Shown here one piece after another: positions 5,275-11,412 of a DNA stretch of 13,417 bases (positions are counted from its first letter, which is position 1; each line of letters begins with the position of its first letter). The notes below the pieces were generated by a model. That model did no database searches. It worked only from the letters and a program-made list of their open reading frames with translations, and was not told the origin of the DNA. A program made the translations under genes and the position numbers. Source of the DNA: JAPUDS01 sp050258575 (GTDB taxonomy: Bacteria; Patescibacteriota; Saccharimonadia; Saccharimonadales; Saccharimonadaceae); the NCBI GenBank assembly GCA_050258575.1, contig JBLMYZ010000022.1:1-13417 (forward strand). Reading direction: 5' to 3'.

Positions 5275-6891
5275 ATGGACCTCGAGCTTCCTCTCGGGAA
5301 ACGGACGGCATTTTACCGTTTTTTCGAGATTCTGCCGTTTGTCTCGAGCCTGTTTATTATCACGTTGCCTGTGACGCTCAGCTTGCTACACCCGCTCGCT
5401 GGTGCGATTTTTGTCATCGTTTACATTATTATTTGGCTTGTCAAAGCCATTGCTATGGCGATCCGCTCTATTCAGGGTTTTTCCGCTCTTCGCAGTGCTA
5501 CTCGGCTTGACTGGACACTGCGGCTCAACGAACTCACTGATCCGGCTTCAGCACTGGAGGCGGCGGCCCACCGACAGGGTTGGCGCATCAAAGAACACCG
5601 CAACAACCTGGCGCGTCTCGCTGCAATGCCTGACGCCAAAAAACCGGCAGATATCTCCCAGCTAGTGATTATTCCGACGTACAACGAAAGCTATGACGTA
5701 CTCGCTCCAACACTGACATCTCTCCTCGACAGTACATACGACGCCAAGCAAATGTTTGTGACGATCGCCTACGAAGAGCGCGGTGGTCCAGATACTGAAG
5801 CTAACGTCAGGCGACTCGAGCGCGAATTTGGCAGTAAGTTCAAAGAGTTCTACGCTATCAAGCACCCGGCTGACTTGCCAGATGAAGTTATGGGGAAGGG
5901 TGCAAACATCACTTATGCAGGCGAGCACCTCTGGAATATTCTGGAAAAACGCGGTGTCGACCCAGAAACGGTTATCGTGACGACCATGGACGCCGACAAC
6001 CGACCGCACCGTTCGTATTTCACCGCTGTTACGTACGAGTACCTGACCGCTATCTCGCCTCGTCATATCTCGCTTCAGCCCATGTCGCTCTACCTCAACA
6101 ATATCTGGGATGTTCCAGCGGCTATGCGTGTCCTAGCGACCGGCAACTCCATGTGGAATATTGTCATTTCACAGCGACCTCACGCTTTGCGCAACTTTGC
6201 CGCCCATTCGCAGAGTCTGGCGGCGCTGATTGACATGAATTTTTGGAGCAAACGTACCATCGTGGAAGATGGTCACCAGTTTTGGCGCAGTTATTTTCGC
6301 TATGACGGCGACTACAGCGTAACTCCTATCTACGTGCCTATTTATCAGGATGCAGTACTGGCTGACAAATACACGCGCACACTCAAAGCGCAGTTCGTCC
6401 AAAACCGCCGTTGGGCATATGGCGCGTCAGATATTCCGTATGTCGCAGAACGTGTGTTTACGAAAAAACGCACCGTTCCGTTCTGGAGCGGCTTTGCAAA
6501 GTTCGCGCGGTTGTTTGACAGCCACGTTAGCTGGTCTAGCGCCTCATTTATCCTCATGCTCGGCGCGTTTGCGCCTCTGGTGATCAGTCCGCTAGCAGGG
6601 CGCAGTATCGTTGCACATCAGCTGCCAAACACCGCGAGTATCATTCAGCAAATCGCACTGTTTGGGCTGGCGGTGAATGTTATAGTTTTCTTTAAAATGC
6701 TACCGCCGCGCCCAAAACGTTACTCCTGGACGCGTTCGGTTGCTATGGTGCTCCAGTGGATTCTGACGCCAATTCTCGGTATTATTTACAGCTCAGCTGC
6801 CGCACTGTCGTCGCAGTATCGTCTCGCAACAGGGAAATATCTCGACAAATTTGCCGTCACAGAGAAGCATGTCGTGCGCGACGAGCAGTAA
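5275..6891 (+). CDS. Membrane-embedded family 2 glycosyltransferase
   Basis: 538 residues. Two N-terminal membrane helices (about 18-62) precede a cytosolic GT-A domain. It starts at LVIIPTYNESYDV (130-142), has the metal-binding DAD at 239-241 (TTMDADNRPH), the acidic pair Glu331-Asp332 (VEDGHQFW) and QNRRW at 376-380. This is the D, DxD, ED, QxxRW set of cellulose synthase/hyaluronan synthase-like GT2 enzymes. Three or so helices follow (about 424-510). Such enzymes build or export surface glycans from nucleotide sugars; the sugar cannot be told. A weak purine-rich site (GGTAGGAT) precedes the ATG. It closes an operon with the small membrane protein. The lipid-carrier recycling enzyme UppP elsewhere in the window would serve the same envelope. 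Confidence 0.88.
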   Translation: MDLELPLGKRTAFYRFFEILPFVSSLFIITLPVTLSLLHPLAGAIFVIVYIIIWLVKAIAMAIRSIQGFSALRSATRLDWTLRLNELTDPASALEAAAHRQGWRIKEHRNNLARLAAMPDAKKPADISQLVIIPTYNESYDVLAPTLTSLLDSTYDAKQMFVTIAYEERGGPDTEANVRRLEREFGSKFKEFYAIKHPADLPDEVMGKGANITYAGEHLWNILEKRGVDPETVIVTTMDADNRPHRSYFTAVTYEYLTAISPRHISLQPMSLYLNNIWDVPAAMRVLATGNSMWNIVISQRPHALRNFAAHSQSLAALIDMNFWSKRTIVEDGHQFWRSYFRYDGDYSVTPIYVPIYQDAVLADKYTRTLKAQFVQNRRWAYGASDIPYVAERVFTKKRTVPFWSGFAKFARLFDSHVSWSSASFILMLGAFAPLVISPLAGRSIVAHQLPNTASIIQQIALFGLAVNVIVFFKMLPPRPKRYSWTRSVAMVLQWILTPILGIIYSSAAALSSQYRLATGKYLDKFAVTEKHVVRDEQ

Positions 6892-6918
6892 AAGCGTCTC
6901 GCGACAGCGGTATGTACG

Positions 6919-6950
6919 AAGTGCGAGCACTTGCGGGTTATTTTTGTTTT
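6919..6950 (+). terminator. Possible terminator after the glycosyltransferase
   Basis: AAGTGC-GA-GCACTT (6919-6932) is followed, after GCGGG, by a T-rich stretch (6938-6950). The stem is short, the loop is only 2 nt and the T-tract is displaced, so it is a weak candidate. It overlaps the 3' end of the opposing small ORF. Confidence 0.35.
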
Positions 6951-7042
6951 CCTGGTAGCGGCGTCATCTCGAAATACAGGGTGTATTTGGCGAGTTTTGA
7001 ATCGCCGGCAACAGGGGTGTGATGGATATGATTAGTAGCCAT
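6938..7042 (-). CDS. 34-residue small protein, leaderless
   Basis: An ATG at 7042 opens 34 codons ending in TAA at 6938. The peptide begins MATNHIHHTPVAGDS, continues with KLAKYTLYFEMTPLP and ends GKQK. It is not hydrophobic, has a histidine-rich N-terminus (H5, H7, H8) and no recognised domain. The support is the promoter: TTGACT, exactly 17 nt, TGC-TAATAT, then 6 nt to the ATG, the same -10 to ATG distance as ychF and xer. There is no Shine-Dalgarno sequence. The coding sequence is less AT-rich than the region just upstream of it. It converges on the glycosyltransferase gene and stands alone. I do not recognise it; a leader peptide or the remnant of a longer gene cannot be excluded. Confidence 0.55.
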   Translation of the reverse strand: MATNHIHHTPVAGDSKLAKYTLYFEMTPLPGKQK

Positions 7043-7048
7043 ATACTT

Positions 7049-7077
7049 ATATTAGCACAAGCACAATAAAAAGTCAA
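7049..7077 (-). promoter_or_regulatory. Near-consensus promoter of the small ORF
   Basis: TTGACT (7077 to 7072), a 17-nt spacer and TAATAT (7054 to 7049) preceded by TGC. By hexamer match and spacing it is among the two or three best promoters in the window. Confidence 0.75.
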
Positions 7078-7257
7078 GTTTTATAAGCTAAGACAATATA
7101 TCACCTAGTGAATAAACAGAGACGGTTTTGACGATAAAAAGACGTGGAAAACTCGCTATTTTATGGGGAAAACAAAAACAGACGGAAATGTAACTAAGCT
7201 TGAAATAAAGATCTGGATCGTTGGTGACTGATAGACTGAGCTGTGGTGCATGGTTTC
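7078..7257. other. AT-rich intergenic stretch with no gene seen
   Basis: About 180 nt, richer in A and T than its surroundings, between the small ORF promoter and the tRNA-Val terminator. I see no ORF with a plausible start, no clear hairpin and no repeat. It could hold regulatory sites for the small ORF or be remnant DNA. Confidence 0.4.
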
Positions 7258-7296
7258 AAAACTAAAAATTGACCACACGGGTCAATCTTTAGTTTT
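7258..7296 (-). terminator. Strong terminator after tRNA-Val
   Basis: A 17-bp stem (7258-7274 with 7280-7296) with a single G-U or mismatch position encloses a 5-nt loop. Its arms end in AAAACTAAA and TTTAGTTTT, so it could act on both strands. It begins at the CCA end of tRNA-Val, as the tRNA-Arg terminator does. Confidence 0.85.
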
Positions 7297-7372
7297 GGTG
7301 GGCGATATAGGATTCGAACCTATCACCTCAACAACGTCAATGTTGCGCTCTAGCCAAATGAGCTAATCGCCC
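7296..7372 (-). tRNA. tRNA-Val (anticodon GAC)
   Basis: The acceptor GGGCGAT pairs with ATCGCCC, followed by discriminator A and encoded CCA. The anticodon stem CAACA/TGTTG holds loop TTGACGT, anticodon GAC. The T-loop is TTCGAAT. Fragments of this gene recur upstream at 7418-7433 (inverted) and 7460-7481 (direct). Confidence 0.95.
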
Positions 7373-7417
7373 GAACTGTAAAACTGAGTACCCACTTTCA
7401 GGCTTAACTAGCTTTGT

Positions 7418-7481
7418 ATTTGGCTAGAGCGCAGCGCTATTATTTTCGCTGAAGGCTCCCCAAATGAGCTAATCGCCCGAA
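7418..7481. repeat. Direct and inverted fragments of tRNA-Val upstream of the gene
   Basis: 7460-7481 repeats 22 nt exactly from the tRNA-Val 5' end (7354-7375) in the same orientation. 7418-7433 is a 16-nt exact inverted copy of 7344-7359, the D-arm to anticodon-arm region. Between them CAGCG and CGCTG form an inner stem, so on the minus strand the segment reads as a tRNA start that folds back on itself in an imperfect hairpin. It is not a functional tRNA. It lies inside the predicted tRNA-Val precursor transcript. Confidence 0.85.
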
Positions 7482-7493
7482 AGTCACTATGAA

Positions 7494-7522
7494 ATCATAG
7501 CAAATACAGGGGTATTCTGCAA
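7494..7522 (-). promoter_or_regulatory. Promoter of tRNA-Val
   Basis: Minus strand: TTGCAG (7522 to 7517), 17 nt, then TTTGC-TATGAT (hexamer 7499 to 7494). It matches the tRNA-Asp promoter. The transcript would start just before the duplicated tRNA 5' fragment. Confidence 0.7.
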
Positions 7523-7528
7523 GAGATG

Positions 7529-7537
7529 TGATATAGT
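7529..7537 (+). promoter_or_regulatory. Extended -10 promoter of the thrS leader
   Basis: TGA-TATAGT (hexamer 7532-7537). The transcription start is expected near 7544, immediately before the T-box stem I. No clear -35 is visible. It is divergent from the tRNA-Val promoter. Confidence 0.55.
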
Positions 7538-7543
7538 AAAATA

Positions 7544-7695
7544 CAAGCGCTGACGCGGCTTAACCACCCGCCGAGCTTCGCTGGCCAGAGAGGAACGGGC
7601 GTATCGTGCCTCGAAGAGAAAACGATTTCGGTGGAACCGTCTCCAAAGAGACCCGAAACATGCTGGAAGCTTCGGCTTTGTGAGAGCATGTTTTT
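7544..7695 (+). promoter_or_regulatory. T-box riboswitch controlling thrS
   Basis: The 3' half has the canonical T-box antiterminator. A1 is TTTCGG (7626-7631) with CCGAAA (7653-7658), the 7-nt bulge is TGGAACC (7632-7638, consensus TGGNACC), and A2 is GTCTC-CAAA-GAGAC (7639-7652). A terminator follows and overlaps the 3' A1 strand. The TGGA of the bulge pairs with a tRNA 3' end of UCCA, and the tRNA-Thr at 4811-4886 has discriminator U. The 5' part is short (about 80 nt): a compact stem I with AACCACC (7562-7568; ACC is a threonine codon, the candidate specifier), an AGAGAGG segment and a small stem near 7598-7611. The function inferred is that uncharged tRNA-Thr prevents termination and raises thrS expression. 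The exact specifier is uncertain. Confidence 0.85.
7657..7695 (+). terminator. Regulated intrinsic terminator of the T-box
   Basis: AACATGCT (7657-7664) pairs with AGCATGTT (7685-7692), with an inner GAAGC-TTCG-GCTTT element, and ends in five Ts (7691-7695). Its 5' arm shares bases with the antiterminator CCGAAA, as needed for exclusive folding. The thrS Shine-Dalgarno lies outside, so control is by transcription attenuation. Confidence 0.85.
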
Positions 7696-7718
7696 ATATT
7701 TATAGGAGGAAAGGCAAC

Positions 7719-9566
7719 GTGAACGACGAACAACTATACGCAATGAGGCATAGCCTCGCACATATCATGGCGCAGGCCGTGCAGCACATGTGGCCGGAGG
7801 CAAAGTTTGGCGTGGGGCCAGTGGTCGAGAATGGGTTTTACTACGATATCGACCTTGGTGATGTCACGATCTCGGAAAGCGATTTTAAGAAGATCGAAAA
7901 AGAAATGCGCGCAATCGTTAACAAAGATTATCCGTTTGAACGCAGTGAAAAGCAGGTCGACGACGCGCTAAACTGGGCGAGAGGCGCAAAACAACCATAC
8001 AAAGAAGAGTTGCTCAACGATCTGAAGCGCGCTGGTACGACGAGCGCGAAGGATATCGATCCGGCTATGCTTGGCACAGCAACCGACGGTGAAAGCGCAG
8101 TGGAAAAAGTGTCATTTTACACGGACGGTGATTTTACTGATCTCTGCCGCGGTCCTCACGCGGAAAGCACCGGTAAAGTTGGCGAGTTTAAACTCATGCG
8201 TGTTGCTGGTGCGTACTGGCGCGGCAGAGAGACGAACCCGCAGATGCAACGGCTGTACGGTGCGGCGTTTGCAACCCAGGCTGAGCTTGACGACTACTTG
8301 ACCATGCTCGAAGAAGCGAAAAAACGCGACCATCGAAAACTTGGCCAAGAACTCGACTTGTTTGTGTTTTCTGATCTCGTCGGGCCTGGTTTGCCGCTTT
8401 GGACGCCGCGGGGCACAGCGCTGAAAAACGCTCTCGACGCTTATGTACAAGAGTTGCGTGACAGCATGGGCTTTCAGCAGGTGTCGATTCCGCACATCAC
8501 GAAGAAGGATCTGTACGAAAAAAGCGGCCACTGGCAAAAGTTCGCTGACGAGCTGTTTCGTATACAGACTCGCGAGGGGCATGAGTTTGCTATGAAGCCG
8601 ATGAACTGCCCGCATCACGCCCAGTTGTACGCTTCACAACAACGTAGTTATCGCGACTTGCCCGTTCGTTATCGCGAAACGACCATGGTGTACCGTGACG
8701 AGCAGAGCGGAGAACTCGGCGGGTTGAGCCGGGTGCGGGGTATTACGCAGGATGACGCACATATTTTCTGCCGTGTTTCCCAAGTTGAAGATGAGGTTCG
8801 TCAGCTCTGGAATGTTATAGAACAGTTCTATACGTCACTCGGGTTTGGGACGTTCCGAGTCCGCTTGTCGACGCATGACCCGGCGGCGATGTCCTCTTAC
8901 GCTGGAGCGCCAGAACGTTGGCAGTCGACGGTCGAACAACTGTCGACGATTATTCGTGAGCGAGTTGGAGAAGAGTACATAACAGGGGTCGGTGAAGCAG
9001 CCTTTTACGGACCAAAGATCGACTTTATGGCGCGTGACGCGATTGGTCGCGAGCACCAACTCGCAACAATTCAACTCGACTTTAACCAACCCGAGGGCTT
9101 TGACCTCAGTTGTGTCAACGAAGAAGGTGAGGCAGAGCGGATCGTTATGTTGCACTGTGCTGTCATGGGGTCGCATGAACGTTTCCTGAGCGTGTATATC
9201 GAGCACACCGCTGGTCGATTTCCACTTTGGTGCGCACCAGAACAGGTGCGTATCGCCACTGTTAACCAAGAAGAGACGACGCTGCGGTTTGTTGCTGACC
9301 TCGAAATGCTTGCAAAAGACAGGGGGATTCGTTTTACAACCGACAATAGTAGCGTTTCTGTCGGAAAAAAGATTCGAAGCGCTGAAACCGCCAAAGTACC
9401 GTATACGCTCGTGATTGGCGATAAAGAGGTCGCGGAGCGTCAGCTGACTCCGCGTATCAGGGCTGATCTTGCGGTCAGCGACACTGCCGGTGTTTACAAC
9501 CCGGGGCAGTTCTTCAACAGCATTCATAACGAAAGTAGAGGACGGGTGAGTAAGTCCTCGTTGTAG
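7719..9566 (+). CDS. thrS: Threonyl-tRNA synthetase lacking the N-terminal TGS domain
   Basis: 615 residues from GTG 7719, chosen because AGGAGG (7704-7709) lies 9 nt upstream; a reading from 7680 would start inside the terminator. ThrRS joins threonine to tRNA-Thr. The protein enters almost at once the editing domain, with HSLAH (His11, His15) and DLCRGPH (Cys143, His147) intact, so removal of mischarged serine is expected. The class II catalytic core follows, with zinc ligands Cys297 (MNCPHH), His348 (DDAHIF) and His479 (MLHC), and motif 2 around YRDEQSGELGGLSRVRG. The anticodon-binding domain ends the protein. The roughly 65-residue TGS domain at the start of E. coli ThrRS is absent. It is the first gene of a T-box-controlled operon with the alkyltransferase-like gene and miaA. 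Confidence 0.96.
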   Translation: MNDEQLYAMRHSLAHIMAQAVQHMWPEAKFGVGPVVENGFYYDIDLGDVTISESDFKKIEKEMRAIVNKDYPFERSEKQVDDALNWARGAKQPYKEELLNDLKRAGTTSAKDIDPAMLGTATDGESAVEKVSFYTDGDFTDLCRGPHAESTGKVGEFKLMRVAGAYWRGRETNPQMQRLYGAAFATQAELDDYLTMLEEAKKRDHRKLGQELDLFVFSDLVGPGLPLWTPRGTALKNALDAYVQELRDSMGFQQVSIPHITKKDLYEKSGHWQKFADELFRIQTREGHEFAMKPMNCPHHAQLYASQQRSYRDLPVRYRETTMVYRDEQSGELGGLSRVRGITQDDAHIFCRVSQVEDEVRQLWNVIEQFYTSLGFGTFRVRLSTHDPAAMSSYAGAPERWQSTVEQLSTIIRERVGEEYITGVGEAAFYGPKIDFMARDAIGREHQLATIQLDFNQPEGFDLSCVNEEGEAERIVMLHCAVMGSHERFLSVYIEHTAGRFPLWCAPEQVRIATVNQEETTLRFVADLEMLAKDRGIRFTTDNSSVSVGKKIRSAETAKVPYTLVIGDKEVAERQLTPRIRADLAVSDTAGVYNPGQFFNSIHNESRGRVSKSSL

Positions 9567-9569
9567 TAT

Positions 9570-9878
9570 ATGCAACAGATTTCGTTTCGAGATGCTGTCT
9601 ACTCGCTGGTTGCGTCTATACCGCGCGGTCGAGTCATGACATACGGCGAGATCGCCGCTCTTTGTGGATACCCGACAGCAGCACGCCAGGTTGGCGGCCT
9701 AGCTCATTTTGGTCCGGTAGAGTTGCCGTGGCATCGTGTTGTGAACCGACTTGGCGATTGCGCAAGCGGCTACTATGGCGGCAAAGCAGGCCATCAGGCG
9801 GCGCTCAAAGCTGAAGGAGTAGAGGTGCACGATTTTCGCATCGTCAATCTTAAGGAGGTAAAATGGCGCCCACTCTAA
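9570..9878 (+). CDS. Alkyltransferase-like protein (ATL), DNA damage recognition
   Basis: 102 residues, the size of the DNA-binding domain of O6-alkylguanine-DNA alkyltransferase. It has the helix-turn-helix with RVMTYGEIAALCG (21-33) and the arginine finger Arg39 in AARQVGG. The catalytic PCHRVV motif is replaced by PWHRVV (53-58), with tryptophan at the cysteine position. That swap defines ATL proteins (E. coli YbaZ, yeast Atl1), which bind O6-alkylguanine and pass it to nucleotide excision repair rather than repairing it. The ATG is 3 nt after the thrS stop, without a clear ribosome site, so it is probably translated by coupling. Its last 16 nt overlap miaA. Confidence in the family is high; the repair role is family knowledge. 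Confidence 0.9.
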   Translation: MQQISFRDAVYSLVASIPRGRVMTYGEIAALCGYPTAARQVGGLAHFGPVELPWHRVVNRLGDCASGYYGGKAGHQAALKAEGVEVHDFRIVNLKEVKWRPL

Positions 9879-10759
9879 CGGCTCGGTCGACTTTGCCGCT
9901 CGTTGTCATCACTGGTCCGACTGCGAGTGGAAAAACTGGTTTAGCAGTCAAGCTAGCCGAGCGCTGGAACGGGGAAATTATCTGCGCGGATTCGCGTACG
10001 GTCTATAAGGATATGAATATCGGTACAGCGAAGCCAACGGTCGCCGAACAAGCTCGAGTACGTCACTGGTTGCTTGACGTCGTCAGTCCTGGTGAGCGGT
10101 TTACGGTAGCGGACTTTCAACGACGGGCGCTTGCGGCGATCGATGATATTCGTCGGCGAGGGAAGATTCCTTTTCTAGTGGGCGGAACAGGCTTGTATAT
10201 CGACGCGGTGGTGCTCGGGTTTACGTTTGGTCCAGATGTTGACGCTGCGCAGCGCCGTGAGCTTGAAAAAATGACGGTTGATCAGCTTCAGGCATTGATA
10301 AAAAAACAACATATTGCAATGCCGGAAAATGCTTTAAACAAACGACATCTTATACGGTGTATTGAAAAAAACAACAGTCTTACCTCGAGAAATACCAATC
10401 CCGATGCGCATACATACGTCGTTGCGATTCGCACTGAGCGAGCTGTCTTAGAAGCACGAATACGCCAGCGAGCAAGCCATATGTTTGCGGCACATATAGT
10501 GCAAGAAACACAACATTTGGTAGATAAATACGGGCGTCAGAGCGAGGCAATGACTGGCAATATCTACCCAGTAGTTCTTGACATGCTTAAGGGTCGGCTA
10601 ACGCCAGCTGAAGCCGAAGAGCGTTTTGTCGTGCGTGACCGGCAGTTGGTGAAACGACAGCTCACCTGGCTCAGGCGCCATGACTGGGTTCGGTGGCTGT
10701 CGCTAGAAGAGGCTGAACAGTATTTTGACAATCTTTTAGCGAAGTATCGTGACGACTGA
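9863..10759 (+). CDS. miaA: tRNA dimethylallyltransferase MiaA
   Basis: 298 residues, close to family length. MiaA adds a dimethylallyl group to A37 of tRNAs that read codons starting with U. Visible features are the P-loop GPTASGKT (18-25), the DSRTVYKDMNIGTAKP segment (about 43-58) that holds the catalytic aspartate, RHWLLDVVSPGERFTVADF, and VGGTGLYIDAV. The C-terminal part has QLVKRQLTWLRR, typical of the tRNA-binding end. The ATG at 9863 has a good AAGGAGG at 9852-9858, inside the overlapping ATL gene. Codons 140-180 are more AT-rich than the rest, and the insert region there (NNSLTSRNTNPD) is short. It ends in TGA. It is third in the T-box operon. Confidence 0.95.
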   Translation: MAPTLTARSTLPLVVITGPTASGKTGLAVKLAERWNGEIICADSRTVYKDMNIGTAKPTVAEQARVRHWLLDVVSPGERFTVADFQRRALAAIDDIRRRGKIPFLVGGTGLYIDAVVLGFTFGPDVDAAQRRELEKMTVDQLQALIKKQHIAMPENALNKRHLIRCIEKNNSLTSRNTNPDAHTYVVAIRTERAVLEARIRQRASHMFAAHIVQETQHLVDKYGRQSEAMTGNIYPVVLDMLKGRLTPAEAEERFVVRDRQLVKRQLTWLRRHDWVRWLSLEEAEQYFDNLLAKYRDD

Positions 10760-10771
10760 ACACTTTAGTGG

Positions 10772-10780
10772 TACTATAGT
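10772..10780 (+). promoter_or_regulatory. -10 region of the winged-helix/MBL operon
   Basis: TACTAT (10772-10777) overlaps TATAGT (10775-10780), about 30 nt before the ATG at 10808. No clear -35. A leader of about 22 nt with AAGGG (10795-10799) follows, so this operon is not leaderless. Confidence 0.5.
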
Positions 10781-10807
10781 AGGGAAGGAACGCGAAGGGT
10801 AGAGACC

Positions 10808-11398
10808 ATGATTGATGCCTTATTTGGCTCAAAAACACGAGTAAAATTATTGCACTTATTCCTCAGTAATCCGGGGAGGGCGTTTTACGTTCGCGAAATC
10901 ACGCGCAAGATCGATGAACAGATCAACTCAGTGCGGCGTGAGCTAGCGAACATGCTTAGCGTTGGTATCATTAAAAGTGAAAACGCAGACAACAAACTTT
11001 ACTATGAGGTCAACCAGGACTATGCTCACTTTGAGCCACTCCGTCAGATATTCGTTGCCGCCGCTGCCAAGTCGAAAGCTATTGACGAGGTAGAGGCTGT
11101 GAGCGACTGGTCAGTTCGTCTGAAGCCTCTCGGTGATGTTCGACTGGCGCTACTCAGCGGGCAGCTGGTTCGCGGTTCTGACGCAGAGGTTGACGTGCTC
11201 TTGGTCGGCTCTATCAACAAAACTCAGGCGAAAAAATTCGTCAAAGAGCTTGAGGAAGAAGAAGGTCGTTCGCTCAACTACGTCGTGATGGAATATCAGG
11301 ACTTCTACTATCGTTTGAGTATCAAAGACCGCTTTGTGATGAGTATTTTACAAACTAAACATACCGTGATTGCCGATACCGAGCAGGTATTGGCTTAA
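10808..11398 (+). CDS. Winged-helix regulator with a degenerate nucleotidyltransferase-like domain
   Basis: 196 residues. The N-terminal 70 or so form a winged helix-turn-helix: MIDALFGSKTRVKLLHLFL, then REITRKIDEQINSVRRELANM as the recognition region, and a wing ending NKLYYEVN. A linker helix (about 74-100) leads to a region with GQLVRGSDAEVDVLLVG (118-134). That resembles the G-S-x-D-x-D strand of MNT-type nucleotidyltransferases, but the canonical GS/DxD set is incomplete, so it may bind rather than transfer nucleotides. The layout resembles small DNA-binding proteins with fused NTase-like domains; target and ligand are unknown. It lies 14 nt before the MBL-fold gene in an evident operon. 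AAGGG at 8 nt supports the ATG. Confidence 0.7.
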   Translation: MIDALFGSKTRVKLLHLFLSNPGRAFYVREITRKIDEQINSVRRELANMLSVGIIKSENADNKLYYEVNQDYAHFEPLRQIFVAAAAKSKAIDEVEAVSDWSVRLKPLGDVRLALLSGQLVRGSDAEVDVLLVGSINKTQAKKFVKELEEEEGRSLNYVVMEYQDFYYRLSIKDRFVMSILQTKHTVIADTEQVLA

Positions 11399-11412
11399 AG
11401 AAGGAGGAAGTG

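Noticed and set aside
6756..7022. Plus-strand 88-codon open frame at the glycosyltransferase end
   Set aside because: It starts inside the glycosyltransferase gene in another frame and has no recognisable content.
7376..7500. CRISPR-like repeat array
   Set aside because: The repeats are one direct and one inverted fragment of the adjacent tRNA, with no regular spacing or third copy. No CRISPR array or cas gene was seen in the window.
8835..9575. Long open frame of 246 codons on the minus strand
   Set aside because: It lies entirely opposite thrS, has no family resemblance and is a frame shadow of a well-supported gene.
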